Assembly (NCBI GenBank): GCA_903874275.1
Contig: CAIQRS010000237.1
Coordinates: 1-59,936 of the forward strand
Length of the DNA stretch: 59,936 nt
Direction of reading: 5' to 3'
Origin: an uncultured Anaeromyxobacter sp.
GTDB taxonomy: Bacteria > Myxococcota > Myxococcia > Myxococcales > Anaeromyxobacteraceae
The first letter of the stretch is position 1, and each line of letters begins with the position of its first letter. The translations under genes and the position numbers were made by a program. The notes beneath the pieces were generated by a model, which did not search any database, was not told the origin of the DNA, and saw only the letters and a program-made list of their open reading frames with translations. Shown in pieces: positions 37,113 to 45,729 of this stretch.

Positions 37113-37167
37113 AAAACCTCCAACTTCCTGTTCGAGTCGCTCGATTGCGAACTCTCCCTGGAACAAG

Positions 37168-37183
37168 AGCATCGGCCGTGCCA
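37168..37183 (-). promoter_or_regulatory. Sigma-54 (-24/-12) promoter of the gvpA operon
   Basis: On the minus strand the sequence reads TGGCAC-N5-ATGCT, against the consensus TGGCAC-N5-TTGCW. GG and GC are exactly ten bases apart, and the -24 half is perfect. Transcription would start near 37157, giving a leader of about 45 bases before gvpA. The adjacent upstream genes include an NtrC-type activator. Confidence 0.75.
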
Positions 37184-37283
37184 CGCTCCGCGCCAGCGCT
37201 CCAGGCCGCCAGGCCAGGACCGCATGCTGGATCCACAGGGGTTTCGCATCCACCGTGGCGCGGCGGAAGGAGGGACCCGATCC

Positions 37284-37301
37284 GGGAGGGAGTGGCCTCC
37301 C
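37284..37301. promoter_or_regulatory. Inverted repeat upstream of the gvpA promoter (possible activator site)
   Basis: GGGAGG-N6-CCTCCC, a perfect 6-bp dyad about 110 bases upstream of the -24 element, inside the 258-base gap between the receiver gene and gvpA. The distance suits an enhancer for an NtrC-type activator. It could instead be a weak terminator for the receiver gene. Apart from this and the promoter the gap holds nothing I recognise. Confidence 0.35.
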
Positions 37302-37370
37302 ATGCGGAGCGCCCGCCGGCCAGGGAGCCGGTTCCTGTCGGTGCACCGAGGGTCACGTGGAGGGAGGCCG

Positions 37371-37769
37371 TCATGCCGCCACCCACGCCAGGAGCGCCGC
37401 CTCGACCGAGTCGATCATCTGGGAGTTCACGAAGGGCTTGTCGAAGTAGGCGTGGAGCGCCTGGGAGCGCACCTGGTCGCGGAGCGCCACGCTGCCATAG
37501 GAGGTCATGAGGATCGCCCGGAGCCCGGGGAGGTGGATGCGGAGCCGCTCGATGAGGGCGGTGCCGCTGCCGTCGGGGAGCCGGTAGTCCACGATGGCGA
37601 CCTGGCAGTCGAACGTCGAGGCCACCCGGAGGGCCTGGGCGACGTTGAGCGCGGTCCGGACCACGTGACCTCGTTCCGAGAGGACCCGGGCCAGCACCCA
37701 GCAGAGGTTCTCCTGGTCGTCCACGACCAGGATGCGGCCGGCCAGGAGGCTCTCATTCCTCGAGTTCAA
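37371..37769 (-). CDS. Single-domain response regulator
   Basis: 132 residues, a receiver domain only (RILVVDDQENLCWVLARVL; phospho-acceptor Asp in VAIVDYRLPDG; conserved Lys in YFDKPFVN). It has no output domain, so it would act as a phosphate relay or sink, or by protein contact. The start is a TTG at 37769 with AGGAGG directly upstream, overlapping the end of the NtrC-type gene by 17 bases. It is the last gene before the gvpA promoter. Confidence 0.88.
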   Translation of the reverse strand: MNSRNESLLAGRILVVDDQENLCWVLARVLSERGHVVRTALNVAQALRVASTFDCQVAIVDYRLPDGSGTALIERLRIHLPGLRAILMTSYGSVALRDQVRSQALHAYFDKPFVNSQMIDSVEAALLAWVAA

Positions 37770-39174
37770 GGGCCTCCTCCAGTCCGTAGCGGCGGAGCTT
37801 GCTGCGAAGGGTCTTCGGATCCACTCCCAGGACCCTCGCCATCCGGGTCCGGCTCATCCTCCGGTCCTGGAGGAGCGTGGCGAGAAGGGACCGCTCCATC
37901 TTCTCCATGGCCTCCGCGCCCATTGCCTTGAGGTCGATGTGGGCGGCCCGGATTCCCATCTCGATCTGGACGTGGAGGCGGCCGTCGTCGGAGACGGGAA
38001 TGGCCTCGGGCGCCTCGGCGACCACGTGGAGCCGCACCGGTGCGGTCCGGCGCAGCTCGGGAGGGAGGTGCTCCGGCTGCACGACGTCCCTGGCCAGGAC
38101 GACCGCGCCCTTCACGACGTTCTCGAGCTCCCGCACGTTCCCGGGCCAGGTGTGGGCCTCGAGCAGCAGCAGCGCCTCCTCGGAGATCCCGGTGACCGGG
38201 ACGCCAAAGCGGGCCGCGTAGGAGGTCACGAAGTGCCGGGCGATCCGGCTGACGTCCCCCCCGCGCTCCCGCAGCGGAGGCAGGGTGACGGTGATCTCCT
38301 GGAGCCGGTAGTAGAGGTCCTGGCGGAAGCGCCCCACCCGGATGGCCTCGGTGAGGTCCACGTTGGTGGCCGAGACCACCCGGACGTCGAGGGCCACCGT
38401 GTCGCGCCCTCCCACCCGTTCCATCTTCCGGGCCTGGAGGACGCGCAGGAGCTTGGCCTGGAAGTCGAGCGGCCAGTTCCCGATCTCGTCGAGGAAGAGG
38501 GTGCCTCCCTGCGCCGCCTCGAGGTGCCCCTGCCGGGCGCTGGTGGCGCCGGTGTATGCCCCTCGCTCGTGGCCGAAGAGCTCGCTCTCGATGAGCCCCT
38601 CGGGCATCACCGAGCAGTCCACCGCCACGAAGGGACCCCTCCTGCGCTTGCTCGCGGCGTGGATGGCCCTGGCGAACAGTTCCTTGCCCGTGCCGGTCTC
38701 TCCGAGGAGCAGCACGTTGATGTCCGGGACCGCGAAGCGGAGCGCACGCTCCATCGCCTGCCGGAAGGCCGGGCTGTCGCCGAGGAGGAGCGGGGAGCCG
38801 GCGCCGTCTCCCCGCTGCATGGTCAGGAGGGCCTCGACCGTGCCGAGGAGGGTTCGGTTGTCGAAGGGCTTCACCACGAAGTCGGTCGCGCCGTGCTTCA
38901 TCGCCTCCACGGCGACCGCCACCGTCCCGTGGCCGGTGAACATGACGATCGGCATGCCCGGCGCGGCGGGGCGCATGCGGCGGAGCACCTCCATGCCGTC
39001 CATGGCGCCGAGGTGCAGGTCGAGGAGGACCAGGTCGGGCCGGCGATCGCCCAGGGCGTTCATGGCCTCGGCGCCCGAGCCGACCCACCGCGAGGTGTGA
39101 CCACGCTCGGCCAGGAGCGTTGCCACCAGCGTCCCGAGGTCGCGCTCGTCGTCGACGATCAGGATGTGCGCCAC
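37753..39174 (-). CDS. NtrC-family sigma-54 activator of the gas vesicle locus
   Basis: 473 residues. The receiver has D52 (VLLDLHLG) and a K near 102 (VVKPFD). The AAA+ domain has Walker A GETGTGKE at 158-165, and GAYTGA at 205-210 for sigma-54 contact. A C-terminal Fis-type helix-turn-helix follows (MSRTRMARVLGVDPKTLRSKLRRYG). The GTG at 39174 lies one base after the kinase stop with GGAGG upstream. It is embedded between gas vesicle genes and lies upstream of a -24/-12 promoter at gvpA. It is therefore the obvious candidate to switch on gas vesicle synthesis, and possibly its own operon. Confidence 0.93.
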   Translation of the reverse strand: MAHILIVDDERDLGTLVATLLAERGHTSRWVGSGAEAMNALGDRRPDLVLLDLHLGAMDGMEVLRRMRPAAPGMPIVMFTGHGTVAVAVEAMKHGATDFVVKPFDNRTLLGTVEALLTMQRGDGAGSPLLLGDSPAFRQAMERALRFAVPDINVLLLGETGTGKELFARAIHAASKRRRGPFVAVDCSVMPEGLIESELFGHERGAYTGATSARQGHLEAAQGGTLFLDEIGNWPLDFQAKLLRVLQARKMERVGGRDTVALDVRVVSATNVDLTEAIRVGRFRQDLYYRLQEITVTLPPLRERGGDVSRIARHFVTSYAARFGVPVTGISEEALLLLEAHTWPGNVRELENVVKGAVVLARDVVQPEHLPPELRRTAPVRLHVVAEAPEAIPVSDDGRLHVQIEMGIRAAHIDLKAMGAEAMEKMERSLLATLLQDRRMSRTRMARVLGVDPKTLRSKLRRYGLEEALELEE

Positions 39175-39175
39175 G

Positions 39176-40417
39176 TCAGCCTCCCCTCCGTCGTTCGACG
39201 GGCAGCTTCAGCGTGAACCGGACGCCGCCGTCCGTGAGGTTGTCGGCGTCGAGCTCACCGCCGTGGTCCCGCGCGATCTGGCGGGAGAGGTAGAGCCCGA
39301 GCCCCGTGCCGCCCACCTTGGTGCTGTGGAACGGCCGGAACAGGTGGGGCAGCACGTCCGGCTGGATCGAGGGGCCGTCGTTCTCGAGCTCGAGGATCAT
39401 CTCGTCGCCCAGGTCCGAGAGGCGGGTGCGGAGAGACAGCCTTCCGCCGCGACCGTCCAGCGCGTCCAGGCCGTTCATCATGAGGTTCAGCACGATCTGC
39501 TTCAGCCCCTGGGAGTCCACCCATGCGACGGGGATGCGCGGGTCGAACGAGACGTCGACGGCGACCGCGCGCCGCTCGCACTCCGAGGCGGTGAGTCGCA
39601 GGAGATCGGGGACGATCTCGTTCAGGCTGGCGCGCTCGAAGAGCGCCTTCCCGGGCGCGCCGGCATCGAGCATCCTGCGGAGGAGCCCCTGGATGCGCTC
39701 GACGTTGGAGAGCGCCGCGCTCGCGAACTCGCTGGCCTCGTCGTGCGTCCGGACCAGGCGCTCGTGGAGGTACTGGAGGCTCGAGCTGATGATGGAGAGC
39801 GGATTGCCGAGCTCGTGGGCGATGATGGCCCCGAGCTGGCCCAGGGTCGCCTGCTTCTCCGGGCCGCTGCCCGAAAGGACGCCCAGCTCGGCGACGTGCT
39901 CGACCCCCTGGGCCTGGAGGAACCACCGGGGACAGTCGGGGATGAGCAACCGGGCGCTCAGCACCGTGCCGCAGCTCTCGAGGAGCGCGCTCCGCGACAG
40001 GGCGCTCAGGCTCCCCAGCTCCCAGGCGATCAGGACGGCGTGGGGGCCCGGGGCGGACTGCACGGCGCGCGCCAGCGCGCGCACCGGCGTCCCGTCCCCT
40101 CCCTCCGGGACCGGGGCATCGACCCACGCCACCGTCCGCCTCGGCTCGTCGTCGCTCGGGCGGATCGCGGCCAGGACCGCGTCGACGGCCGCCGTCCATC
40201 CCGCCTCCGAGACCGGCCCCGCGGCTGCGGGGAAGGGACGGAAGCAGAGCCCCTGGAGCCCCCTCGGGTCGAGATCGCGCGCGACGCGGCGCGCCTTCTC
40301 GAGCCGGGCCTCCGAGCCGACGAAGCAGAGGCGCGAGCCGATGGCCTCGCACCGCCGCGAGACGGAGAGCAGGGCCAGGGCCAGTTCCCGGAATTCCTGT
40401 CCGAGGACGCAGATCAT
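39176..40417 (-). CDS. Cytoplasmic sensor histidine kinase of the gas vesicle locus
   Basis: 413 residues without membrane segments. The N-terminal ~180 residues (starting MICVLGQEFRELALALLSVS) have alternating strands and helices like a degenerate RecA/MEDS-type sensory domain, without a P-loop. HisKA follows with H201 (AIIAHELGNPLS), then HATPase (NLMMNGLDAL, GGTGLGLYLSRQIA). It sits one base upstream of the NtrC-type gene, so they form a cognate pair. The signal sensed is not readable, and a soluble sensor suggests an internal cue such as redox or energy state. Confidence 0.85.
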   Translation of the reverse strand: MICVLGQEFRELALALLSVSRRCEAIGSRLCFVGSEARLEKARRVARDLDPRGLQGLCFRPFPAAAGPVSEAGWTAAVDAVLAAIRPSDDEPRRTVAWVDAPVPEGGDGTPVRALARAVQSAPGPHAVLIAWELGSLSALSRSALLESCGTVLSARLLIPDCPRWFLQAQGVEHVAELGVLSGSGPEKQATLGQLGAIIAHELGNPLSIISSSLQYLHERLVRTHDEASEFASAALSNVERIQGLLRRMLDAGAPGKALFERASLNEIVPDLLRLTASECERRAVAVDVSFDPRIPVAWVDSQGLKQIVLNLMMNGLDALDGRGGRLSLRTRLSDLGDEMILELENDGPSIQPDVLPHLFRPFHSTKVGGTGLGLYLSRQIARDHGGELDADNLTDGGVRFTLKLPVERRRGG

Positions 40418-40424
40418 CTCTCGC

Positions 40425-42617
40425 TCAGCTCCCCCTGTTCGGGTCGCGAAGGGCGGCCGCGCGTGCGCGAACGACCTCGTCGACGGCGGTGTCGAGGTGC
40501 AGCGCGCTGATGCGGAGGCTGGCGGGGTCGCCCGGCCCTCCCTTGCGGTCGATGAACTCGCGCACGGCCAGGAGGGCTCCCCGGTCGCACGCCGTCTCGA
40601 TCTCGGCGCCCGTGAAGCCATCGGCCCGGCGCACCAGCGTCGCCACGTCCACGCCGGGGGCGAGCGGCTTGCCGGCCAGGTGCACCGCGAAGATCTGGGC
40701 GCGCCCGTCCGCGTCGGGCGTCGGCACCTCCAGGATCAGGTCGAAACGTCCGGGGCGGAGCAGCGCCGGGTCGAGGATGTCCTTCCGGTTGGTGGCCGCC
40801 ACCACCAGGACGCCCTTCAGCTCCTCCACGCCGTCCATCTCGGTGAGCAGCTGGCTGATGACCCGCTGGGAGACGTTGGAGTCCGAGCCGCCCGAGCCGC
40901 GCACCGGCGCCAGCGCGTCGATCTCGTCGAAGAAGATGATGCAGGGGGCGGCCTGGCGGGCCTTCTTGAAGACCTCGCGGATCCCCCGCTCGCTCTCGCC
41001 CACGAACTTGGAGAGGAGGGCAGGGCCCTTCACCGAGATGAAGTTCACCCCGCTCTGCGAGGCCACCGCCTTGGCGAGCAGCGTCTTGCCGGTGCCCGGG
41101 GGGCCGTGGAGGAGGATCCCCTTGGCGGGGGAGACCCCGGCGTGCTCGAGGAGCGCGGCGTGCTGCAACGGCCACTCCACGGCCTCTCGGAGCTCCCGCT
41201 TCACCGACTCGAGCCCGCCCACCTGGTCCCATCGGACGTCGGGGACCTCGACGAAGACCTCGCGAACCGCCGAGGGCTCGATCTCCGAGAGGGCCGAGAC
41301 GAAGTGGGCCATGCTGACCTGGAGGGAGGTGAGCACTTCGTAGGGGATCTCCTGGCTGGCCAGGTCGAGCTCCGGCATCACCCCGCGCAGCGTGGTCATG
41401 GCCGCCTCGCGGCACAGGGCCTCCAGGTCGGCGCCCACGAAGCCGTGGGTGATGGCGGCGAGCCGGTCCAGGTCCACGTCCTCGGTGAGCGGCATGCCGC
41501 GGGTGTGGATCTCGAGGATCCCGCGCCGCGCCCCGGCGTCGGGGATCCCGATCTCGATCTCCCGGTCGAACCTGCCGGGCCGGCGCAGGGCCGGGTCGAG
41601 CAGGTTGGGCAGGTTGGTGGCGGCGATGACGATGATCTGGCCGCGCGAGGCCAGGCCGTCCATGAGGGCGAGGAGCTGGGCCACCACCCGCTTCTCCACC
41701 TCGCCCTGCACGTTCTCGCGCTTGGGGGCGATGGCGTCGATCTCGTCGATGAAGATGATGCAGGGAGCGCTCTTGCGCGCCTGCTCGAAGATCCCGCGGA
41801 GCTTGGCCTCGCTCTCCCCGTAGAACTTGTGGATCACCTCGGGGCCGCTCACCGTGATGAAGGAGGCCTCGGTCTCGTGCGCCACGGCGCGGGCCAGCAG
41901 GGTCTTCCCGGTGCCCGGGGGGCCGTGGAGCAGCACGCCCTTGGGGGCGTCGATGCCGAGCCGCTCGAAGAGCTGGGGATGGCGCAGCGGGAGCTCGATC
42001 ATCTCGCGGACCCGCCGGATCTCCTTCTTCAGGCCGCCCACGTCCTCGTAGGAGATCCCACCCTTCTCGGCTCCCTTGCGGGCGTCGGCCTCGATGGTGA
42101 TCTGGGTCTGGGGATGGACGACGACGCACCCGGTCCGCGGCGTCGTGGCCACCACCTCGAAGTCCTGGAAGCGCGAGCCGAAGAGCGTGGCCCGCACCCT
42201 GTCCCCCACCTGGACCGGGAGCCCCTCGAGCAGCCTCCCCACGTACCGGGAGTCGGAGGCGCGATCGGGAACCCTCGCCTCCCCGACCGAGCGGAGCGCG
42301 ATCCGGGCCGCCGGGGAGTGCTCGACCCGGGCGACCGTCACGCGCCCGTCGATGGCCGCCTTGGCGTTGCCGCGGATGATCCCGTCGATCTGGACGAGCT
42401 TCTTGCCGCGGGCGTCGGCGTAGGCCGGCATGGCCTTGGCGACGGCCCCGCGCTCGCCGGAGATCGAGACGATGTCGCCCACCTCGGCGCCGATGGCGGC
42501 CAGGTCCCTCGGGTCGAGGCGGGCGATGCCCCGGCCCACGTCCTTGCCCAGCGCTTCCGTGACGCGGAAGGAGTGTGATCCGACCGTCGCTTCCCGCTTC
42601 CTCGTCTCAGCGGCCAT
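40425..42617 (-). CDS. Cdc48/p97/VAT-type two-ring AAA+ ATPase
   Basis: A 730-residue protein with the full Cdc48 layout. The N-domain has a double-psi barrel (about 10-95, [17 protein letters not shown]) and a second subdomain. D1 has Walker A GPPGTGKT at 232-239 and Walker B IIFIDE near 287-292. D2 has Walker A GPPGTGKT at 505-512 and Walker B IIFFDE near 560-565. Both rings keep arginine-finger regions ([14 protein letters not shown]). Cdc48 unfolds or extracts proteins from complexes. It lies inside the upstream gas vesicle operon, overlapping the preceding gene by 11 bases, so it may remodel vesicle proteins or a regulator, which is inference. Confidence 0.93.
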   Translation of the reverse strand: MAAETRKREATVGSHSFRVTEALGKDVGRGIARLDPRDLAAIGAEVGDIVSISGERGAVAKAMPAYADARGKKLVQIDGIIRGNAKAAIDGRVTVARVEHSPAARIALRSVGEARVPDRASDSRYVGRLLEGLPVQVGDRVRATLFGSRFQDFEVVATTPRTGCVVVHPQTQITIEADARKGAEKGGISYEDVGGLKKEIRRVREMIELPLRHPQLFERLGIDAPKGVLLHGPPGTGKTLLARAVAHETEASFITVSGPEVIHKFYGESEAKLRGIFEQARKSAPCIIFIDEIDAIAPKRENVQGEVEKRVVAQLLALMDGLASRGQIIVIAATNLPNLLDPALRRPGRFDREIEIGIPDAGARRGILEIHTRGMPLTEDVDLDRLAAITHGFVGADLEALCREAAMTTLRGVMPELDLASQEIPYEVLTSLQVSMAHFVSALSEIEPSAVREVFVEVPDVRWDQVGGLESVKRELREAVEWPLQHAALLEHAGVSPAKGILLHGPPGTGKTLLAKAVASQSGVNFISVKGPALLSKFVGESERGIREVFKKARQAAPCIIFFDEIDALAPVRGSGGSDSNVSQRVISQLLTEMDGVEELKGVLVVAATNRKDILDPALLRPGRFDLILEVPTPDADGRAQIFAVHLAGKPLAPGVDVATLVRRADGFTGAEIETACDRGALLAVREFIDRKGGPGDPASLRISALHLDTAVDEVVRARAAALRDPNRGS

Positions 42618-43257
42618 CGCTTCCCCGATCTTCCTGGCGCCGACGCGGGTCGGCTCCGAAGGGCAGGCTGTGGATCACGTGACGGACCTCGAACCCATCG
42701 CCGAGGAGCTCGTCCACCCGGTGCAGGAGGCCCACGAAGAGCAGGCCGGTCTCGCCTTCCAGGAGCGTGGACTCGATCCGGCCGGCCATGAAGGCGTCCC
42801 GATCCTGGAGGAGACGTTCCCCCTCGGCGCGCAGCTCGAGCGCCAGGGTGTCCGACTCCGACTCCAGGAGCCGCGAGGCCTCGACGAGCTTCTGGACGCG
42901 CCGGTACTCGGCCACGATCAGCGGCGCGCTCTCGGTCCCCATGAGCGTCGCACCGCGCGTCATCGCCTCGAGGAGGATCTGGTGGTTCCGGCTGCCCTGC
43001 CGGGCCAGGTCACGGACGATCTCGGCCTCGTGGCCGCAGACCGGGAGGCCGTCCTGGTAGAGCCGGGTTCGCCGCCAGTCGAGGGGGAGCGCGAGGAGCT
43101 TCCGGGTGATGCCTTCCCACATCGCGTCCACCGAGGAGAAGCGCCGCTCCCAGGCCATCCTTCCAAAGGCCTCCTGGTACCGCTCGCGAACCGCTCCACC
43201 GACCGACCCGAGATCGGTTTCGGAGTGGATGATGGGAATGTAGATCAGGGAGCGCAC
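42607..43257 (-). CDS. Unrecognised helical protein of the gas vesicle operon
   Basis: 216 residues starting at GTG 43257 with RSLIYIPIIHSETDLGSV, a strand then His/Glu/Asp cluster. Charged helices follow (VDAMWEGITRKLLALPLDWRRTR, and long ELRAEGERLLQDRD stretches). The end carries HVIHSLPFGAD. The motif IYIPIIH-x-E-x-D-x-GS recalls conserved hypothetical proteins, but I cannot name the family. The clustered H/E/D could be a metal or nucleotide site. It overlaps the receiver gene by 13 bases and the Cdc48 gene by 11, so it is certainly part of the operon. Confidence 0.65.
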   Translation of the reverse strand: MRSLIYIPIIHSETDLGSVGGAVRERYQEAFGRMAWERRFSSVDAMWEGITRKLLALPLDWRRTRLYQDGLPVCGHEAEIVRDLARQGSRNHQILLEAMTRGATLMGTESAPLIVAEYRRVQKLVEASRLLESESDTLALELRAEGERLLQDRDAFMAGRIESTLLEGETGLLFVGLLHRVDELLGDGFEVRHVIHSLPFGADPRRRQEDRGSDGR

Positions 43258-43667
43258 ACGGCTTCCCGCGCCGTCTTCGGGGTGCACTCGAGCGCCTCCT
43301 GGATCACCGACATCACGAAGTCGAGCGCGACGGGCTTGGCGATGTAGTCCCAGGCGCCGAGCCCCATCGCCTCGCGGGCTCCCTGGAGCGTCGCGCTTCC
43401 GGTGAGCAGGATGACGGGGGCCTTCTCGCCCAGGGACCGCAGCGCACGGAGCGTCGCCAGCCCCTCGGTGTCGCTGCTCCCCAGGTCGAGCAGGACGAGG
43501 TCCGGATCGCTCCCCGTGGCCATGTCGAGGAGCTGGCGCCCGGTGGAGGCCACGATCACGCAGTGGCCGTCGTCGCGCAGGCCGGAGTCGAGCGCCGCGC
43601 GCGCGCGCGCGTCGGTCTCGGCGACGAGGATGGTGAAGCGGCGGTGGCCAGGGGCCTGGAGGATCAC
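43245..43667 (-). CDS. Single-domain response regulator (second receiver of the locus)
   Basis: 140 residues of receiver fold (RFTILVAETDARARAALDSGL; Asp in LVLLDLGSSD; ILLTGSATL; Lys in DYIAKPVAL). The first acidic pair is ET-D rather than DD, a modest departure. No output domain. The GTG at 43667 has AAAGGAG upstream and overlaps the gvpF/L stop by GTGA. With the kinase, the NtrC-type activator and a second lone receiver, it could form a branched phosphorelay. Confidence 0.85.
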   Translation of the reverse strand: MILQAPGHRRFTILVAETDARARAALDSGLRDDGHCVIVASTGRQLLDMATGSDPDLVLLDLGSSDTEGLATLRALRSLGEKAPVILLTGSATLQGAREAMGLGAWDYIAKPVALDFVMSVIQEALECTPKTAREAVCAP

Positions 43668-44314
43668 GAGAGACTCCTTTCGAGCGGGGGCGCCCCGGAG
43701 GGCGCACGCGATGTGGCGCGGAGCGACAGGTCGCAGAAGCTGTAGGGGGCCCAGGGGCCCGTGCCGAGGACGCGCAGGCCCGTCTCGGCGCGCAGGGCGG
43801 CGACCTCCGACCAGAACGGCTCGATCCGGGAACGGGGGACGAGGTAGCAGGCCTCGAGGACGGTCGCGCCGGGAAGGCTCTTCCGCCGCTCCTGGGGTTG
43901 CACGGTCCTGGACGCCAGCGCGCGGATCCGCACGAGGGCGGACGCGAGGCTTCCCTCGATGGGCCTTCCCAGGCCAGGAATCCGGACCTTCAACCCCATC
44001 TCGACGTGGCCGGCCAGGTCCCTGAGACGGGTGGACAGCTCCTCCCGGTTCCCGGCGAGGAGCTCGAGGGCCTCCTGCTCGGATGCCACCTCGATGCCGG
44101 CGCGGAACGGGACGACGGAGGTGCACGCATCGAGCGCGTGCGCCACGATGCGGGCGTGCCGGAGCGCGGCGCGGGTCGTGGACTCCTGCCGCACCGGTCC
44201 CAGGATCGCCGCCAGGCGACCGTGGGCAACGCAGCGGGCGCCGATCGCGCGCCCCAGGGCCCCGGGCGCCTCGTCGGCCGGCACCGCCACGTGGAGGAGG
44301 AGGGGACCGATCAT
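43664..44314 (-). CDS. GvpF/GvpL family protein (second copy, short)
   Basis: 216 residues with GvpF/L features: LLLHVAVPADE, TTRAALRHARIVAHALDA, SVVPFRAGIEVASEQEAL, HVEMGLKVRI and the C-terminal GTGPWAPYSFCDLSL. It is shorter than the gvpF in the other operon. The ATG at 44314 overlaps the stop of the neighbouring F/L gene (ATGA). Multiple F/L paralogues are usual and may act at different stages of GvpA handling. Confidence 0.85.
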   Translation of the reverse strand: MIGPLLLHVAVPADEAPGALGRAIGARCVAHGRLAAILGPVRQESTTRAALRHARIVAHALDACTSVVPFRAGIEVASEQEALELLAGNREELSTRLRDLAGHVEMGLKVRIPGLGRPIEGSLASALVRIRALASRTVQPQERRKSLPGATVLEACYLVPRSRIEPFWSEVAALRAETGLRVLGTGPWAPYSFCDLSLRATSRAPSGAPPLERSLS

Positions 44315-45159
44315 CCCGGGCTCCCGACCTCGAACTCGTCCAGCGCCGCGTCCCCGTCGGCCTGCTCCGGTTCGCAGAAGGTGAACGAGGGCCACGGACC
44401 GGAGAGCGCCAGCCGGTACCCGTCGCCCTCGAGCTCGGCGGCCCACTCCTCCACGGCGGCCTGCATCGCCTGCTCTCCCTCGATGGAGACGAGCAGGGCG
44501 GCGTTCAGGATCATGGGCTCGGCGACCCCGCTGGCGGCCTCCGTCAAGACGGGACGTGCCCGGATGTCCTCGACGAGGCTGGCCATCTCATCGAAGACCG
44601 AGCATGCCACCTGCTCGGAGCGCTCGATCACCCGATCCTCGAGGAGCGCGTCCCGCCGCTTCTTGAGCATCCAGTTCATGCCCGCGCTGCCGCCCTCGGC
44701 CGGCTGCCCACCGGGCTCCCCTGCCGTGCTCTCCGCGGCGCAGGCTTCCCGGAGGCGAGCCTCGTCGCAGTAGATCTTGAGGCTCCACTCCCGGCGACCC
44801 CGGAGCCGCTCCAGGGTCTCCCGTAGCCCGTCCGCACTCCCCACGAGGAAGTCGCGCAGCGCCGCGGGGCTGCTGAAGAGGGTGCAGAGCCGGGCCGGGA
44901 CGACCGGGCCGTGTTCCATGGCGCTTTCGAGCACCGTGGTGTGCCGGCGGGCCTGGGCCGTCACCCACTCCATGTCCTGGAGGCGCGCCTCGAGCGCTGC
45001 GCCGGTGAACTCCCCGGCGGGAAGGAGGTCGGCGATCGCCATCACGTCCTGGAGCGCCACGTCCCCCGCGACGAAGCCGTCGCGGCCGGGCACGGCCTGG
45101 CCGGCTGGGACGATTCCGTAGAGGTAGACCACCGAGGACGGTGGACGGGTGGGGTCCAT
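44311..45159 (-). CDS. GvpF/GvpL family protein (third copy)
   Basis: 282 residues (ATG at 45159; a GTG at 45162 would add one residue). N-terminal VVYLYGIVPAGQ, HTTVLESAMEHGPVVPARLCTLFSS and C-terminal SGPWPSFTFCEPE are the GvpF/L hallmarks. A Gly/Glu-rich insert (ESTAGEPGGQPAEGGSAGMN) lies before the second domain. It lies 18 bases after the Hsp20-type gene in the upstream operon. Gas-face accessory protein by family. Confidence 0.87.
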   Translation of the reverse strand: MDPTRPPSSVVYLYGIVPAGQAVPGRDGFVAGDVALQDVMAIADLLPAGEFTGAALEARLQDMEWVTAQARRHTTVLESAMEHGPVVPARLCTLFSSPAALRDFLVGSADGLRETLERLRGRREWSLKIYCDEARLREACAAESTAGEPGGQPAEGGSAGMNWMLKKRRDALLEDRVIERSEQVACSVFDEMASLVEDIRARPVLTEAASGVAEPMILNAALLVSIEGEQAMQAAVEEWAAELEGDGYRLALSGPWPSFTFCEPEQADGDAALDEFEVGSPG

Positions 45160-45177
45160 CACGGCTCGCCAGATGCG

Positions 45178-45693
45178 CTAGGGGGATTTCGGAAGCTTGA
45201 GTTCGTACACGCCGTGGCGATAGGAGGACGAGGCGCCCTTCTCCTTCACCGCGGAGGGAAGCAGCAGTTCCTTCTGGTACTTCCGGTCGCCGTGCGCCGC
45301 CGAGAGGTGCAGGATGTCCCCCTTCACCTCGAAGGCGATGTCCTTCTCGGAGACGCCGGGCAGCTCCGCCACGATCAGCAGGTGGTCCGACTCGTCGAAG
45401 ACGTCCACCATCGGCTCGCGCGCCTCCTCCACGACGGGCGAGCCGTCGCGGTCGGACTTCACGTTTCCGAAGTTCTCGATGAGCGGCTTTCCGCCGCCGC
45501 CGACGCGGACGGAGAAGCCGTAGACGGCCTTCATGCCCTTCTTGTCGCTGCCGATCTCCCCGGACTTCGAGAACTCGCCGTCGCCCTTTTCGGCCAGATC
45601 CGAGAGGAGCTCGAGGAACCCGCCGAGACTCTTGAACATCCCGCCGAGCCCCGCATCTGCGGGTCCGGACCGGGTCGATCGCTTCTGGGACAT
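45178..45693 (-). CDS. gvpH: Hsp20-family gas vesicle protein GvpH
   Basis: 171 residues. The N-terminal lead holds a helix (MFKSLGGFLELLSDLAEKGDGE) and VYGFSVRVG. An alpha-crystallin domain follows: PMVDVFDESDHLLIVAELPG, DIAFEVKGDILHLSA, ELLLPSAV and the terminal YELKLPKS. GvpH proteins with this Hsp20 layout occur in gas vesicle clusters of haloarchaea and bacteria and act as chaperones for GvpA or regulators. CAGGAGG precedes the ATG at 45693. It is the first gene of the upstream operon, about 27 bases from a predicted sigma-54 start. Confidence 0.88.
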   Translation of the reverse strand: MSQKRSTRSGPADAGLGGMFKSLGGFLELLSDLAEKGDGEFSKSGEIGSDKKGMKAVYGFSVRVGGGGKPLIENFGNVKSDRDGSPVVEEAREPMVDVFDESDHLLIVAELPGVSEKDIAFEVKGDILHLSAAHGDRKYQKELLLPSAVKEKGASSSYRHGVYELKLPKSP

Positions 45694-45729
45694 GCCGCCT
45701 CCTGGAGAGTCTTTCCAGCAGAGGAATTC

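Noticed and set aside
36891-37346. A 151-residue extended gvpA frame
   Set aside because: The extra N-terminus covers the sigma-54 promoter and leader. The GvpA family starts at the internal ATG 37112 with GGAGG.
38597-39174. Idea that the activator gene near gvpA is a GvpE/GvpD homologue
   Set aside because: It has a receiver, an AAA+ domain with GAYTGA and a Fis domain, so it is an NtrC-type protein and not a haloarchaeal gvp regulator.
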